Shown here piece by piece: positions 54,583 through 54,615 of a stretch of 54,615 nucleotides of DNA. Origin of the DNA: CAZAMT01 sp964486145 (GTDB lineage: Bacteria; Bacteroidota; Bacteroidia; Bacteroidales; JAAAOM01); the NCBI GenBank assembly GCA_964486145.1, contig CAZAMT010000003.1:1-54615 (forward strand). Reading direction: 5' to 3'. The position numbers and the translations under genes are program-made. The notes below the pieces were generated by a model that did no database searches, was not told the DNA's origin, and was given only the letters and a program-made list of their open reading frames with translations. Position 1 is the stretch's first letter. Each line of letters starts with the position of its first letter.

Positions 54583-54615
54583 ATGCAGAATTTGCAATAT
54601 TTTAATGAAGTAGAC
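54583..54615 (+). CDS. Possible 5' end of a rightward gene, cut by the window edge
   Basis: An ATG at 54583 opens a frame that stays open to the end (MQNLQYFNEVD). It lies about 100 nt from the divergent CLC gene, where a rightward gene would be expected. Only 11 codons are visible, so no function can be given. Confidence 0.35.
   Translation, partial: MQNLQYFNEVD

Overview
The window looks like the chromosome of a member of the Bacteroidota, probably from the anaerobic or facultative marine and sediment side of the phylum (Marinilabiliales or Prolixibacteraceae-like). This is inferred from gene content: an RNF complex in the order rseC-rnfBCDGEA, a PpiC/SurA/OstA-like outer-membrane block, TamB, two-component-regulator propeller repeats, a DUF1987/SiaC protein, and promoters of the TTG-N20-TAnnTTTG type. 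The DNA is AT-rich and densely coding. I see no rRNA, tRNA, CRISPR array, prophage or intact insertion sequence, and no gene-free stretch longer than about 240 bases. I could not run database searches, so all family calls come from motifs and overall resemblance.

Layout. 1-4.4 kb (minus strand): a tightly packed four-gene operon of UbiA-like prenyltransferase, type III polyketide synthase, methyltransferase and FAD-dependent aromatic hydroxylase. It probably makes a methylated, oxidised phenolic or quinone lipid and is the best candidate for an undescribed pathway. 4.6-5.6 kb: thioredoxin reductase, divergent from that operon. 5.8-11.6 kb (minus): periplasmic chaperones and an OstA/LptA-like protein for outer-membrane and LPS assembly. 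11.7-15.4 kb: guaB, glyA and a TauE/SafE exporter. 15.4-21.9 kb (minus): TonB, ExbD, ExbB and a large TamB. 22-25 kb: tsaD, a small HD alarmone-hydrolase-like protein, a SiaC-family phosphoprotein and a DUF3108 protein. 25.3-30.7 kb: the RNF ion-pumping ferredoxin:NAD oxidoreductase operon. 30.8-38.8 kb: a small lipoprotein, an S9A oligopeptidase, a 1008-residue propeller/GAF/coiled-coil sensor without an output domain, a periplasmic thioredoxin-like protein and a PepD-type dipeptidase. 38.8-45.4 kb (minus): metF, metH and an acyl-CoA ligase. 45.6-50.2 kb (minus): hybrid histidine kinase, RecQ-like helicase with a displaced zinc site, and a receiver-only response regulator. 50.4-54.5 kb: a small membrane protein and two tandem CLC/CBS chloride channels or transporters. 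A possible new gene begins at the right edge.

How it fits together. RNF couples ferredoxin oxidation to ion pumping and TrxB supplies thiol reduction. MetF, MetH and GlyA form a one-carbon/methionine set, although they are not in one operon. SurA/PpiC/OstA-like, TamB and TonB-ExbBD all serve the outer envelope. The phenolic-lipid operon would probably add a membrane-located redox or structural lipid. The signalling proteins (hybrid kinase, receiver, SiaC, propeller-GAF sensor) look like parts of networks whose other members lie outside the window.
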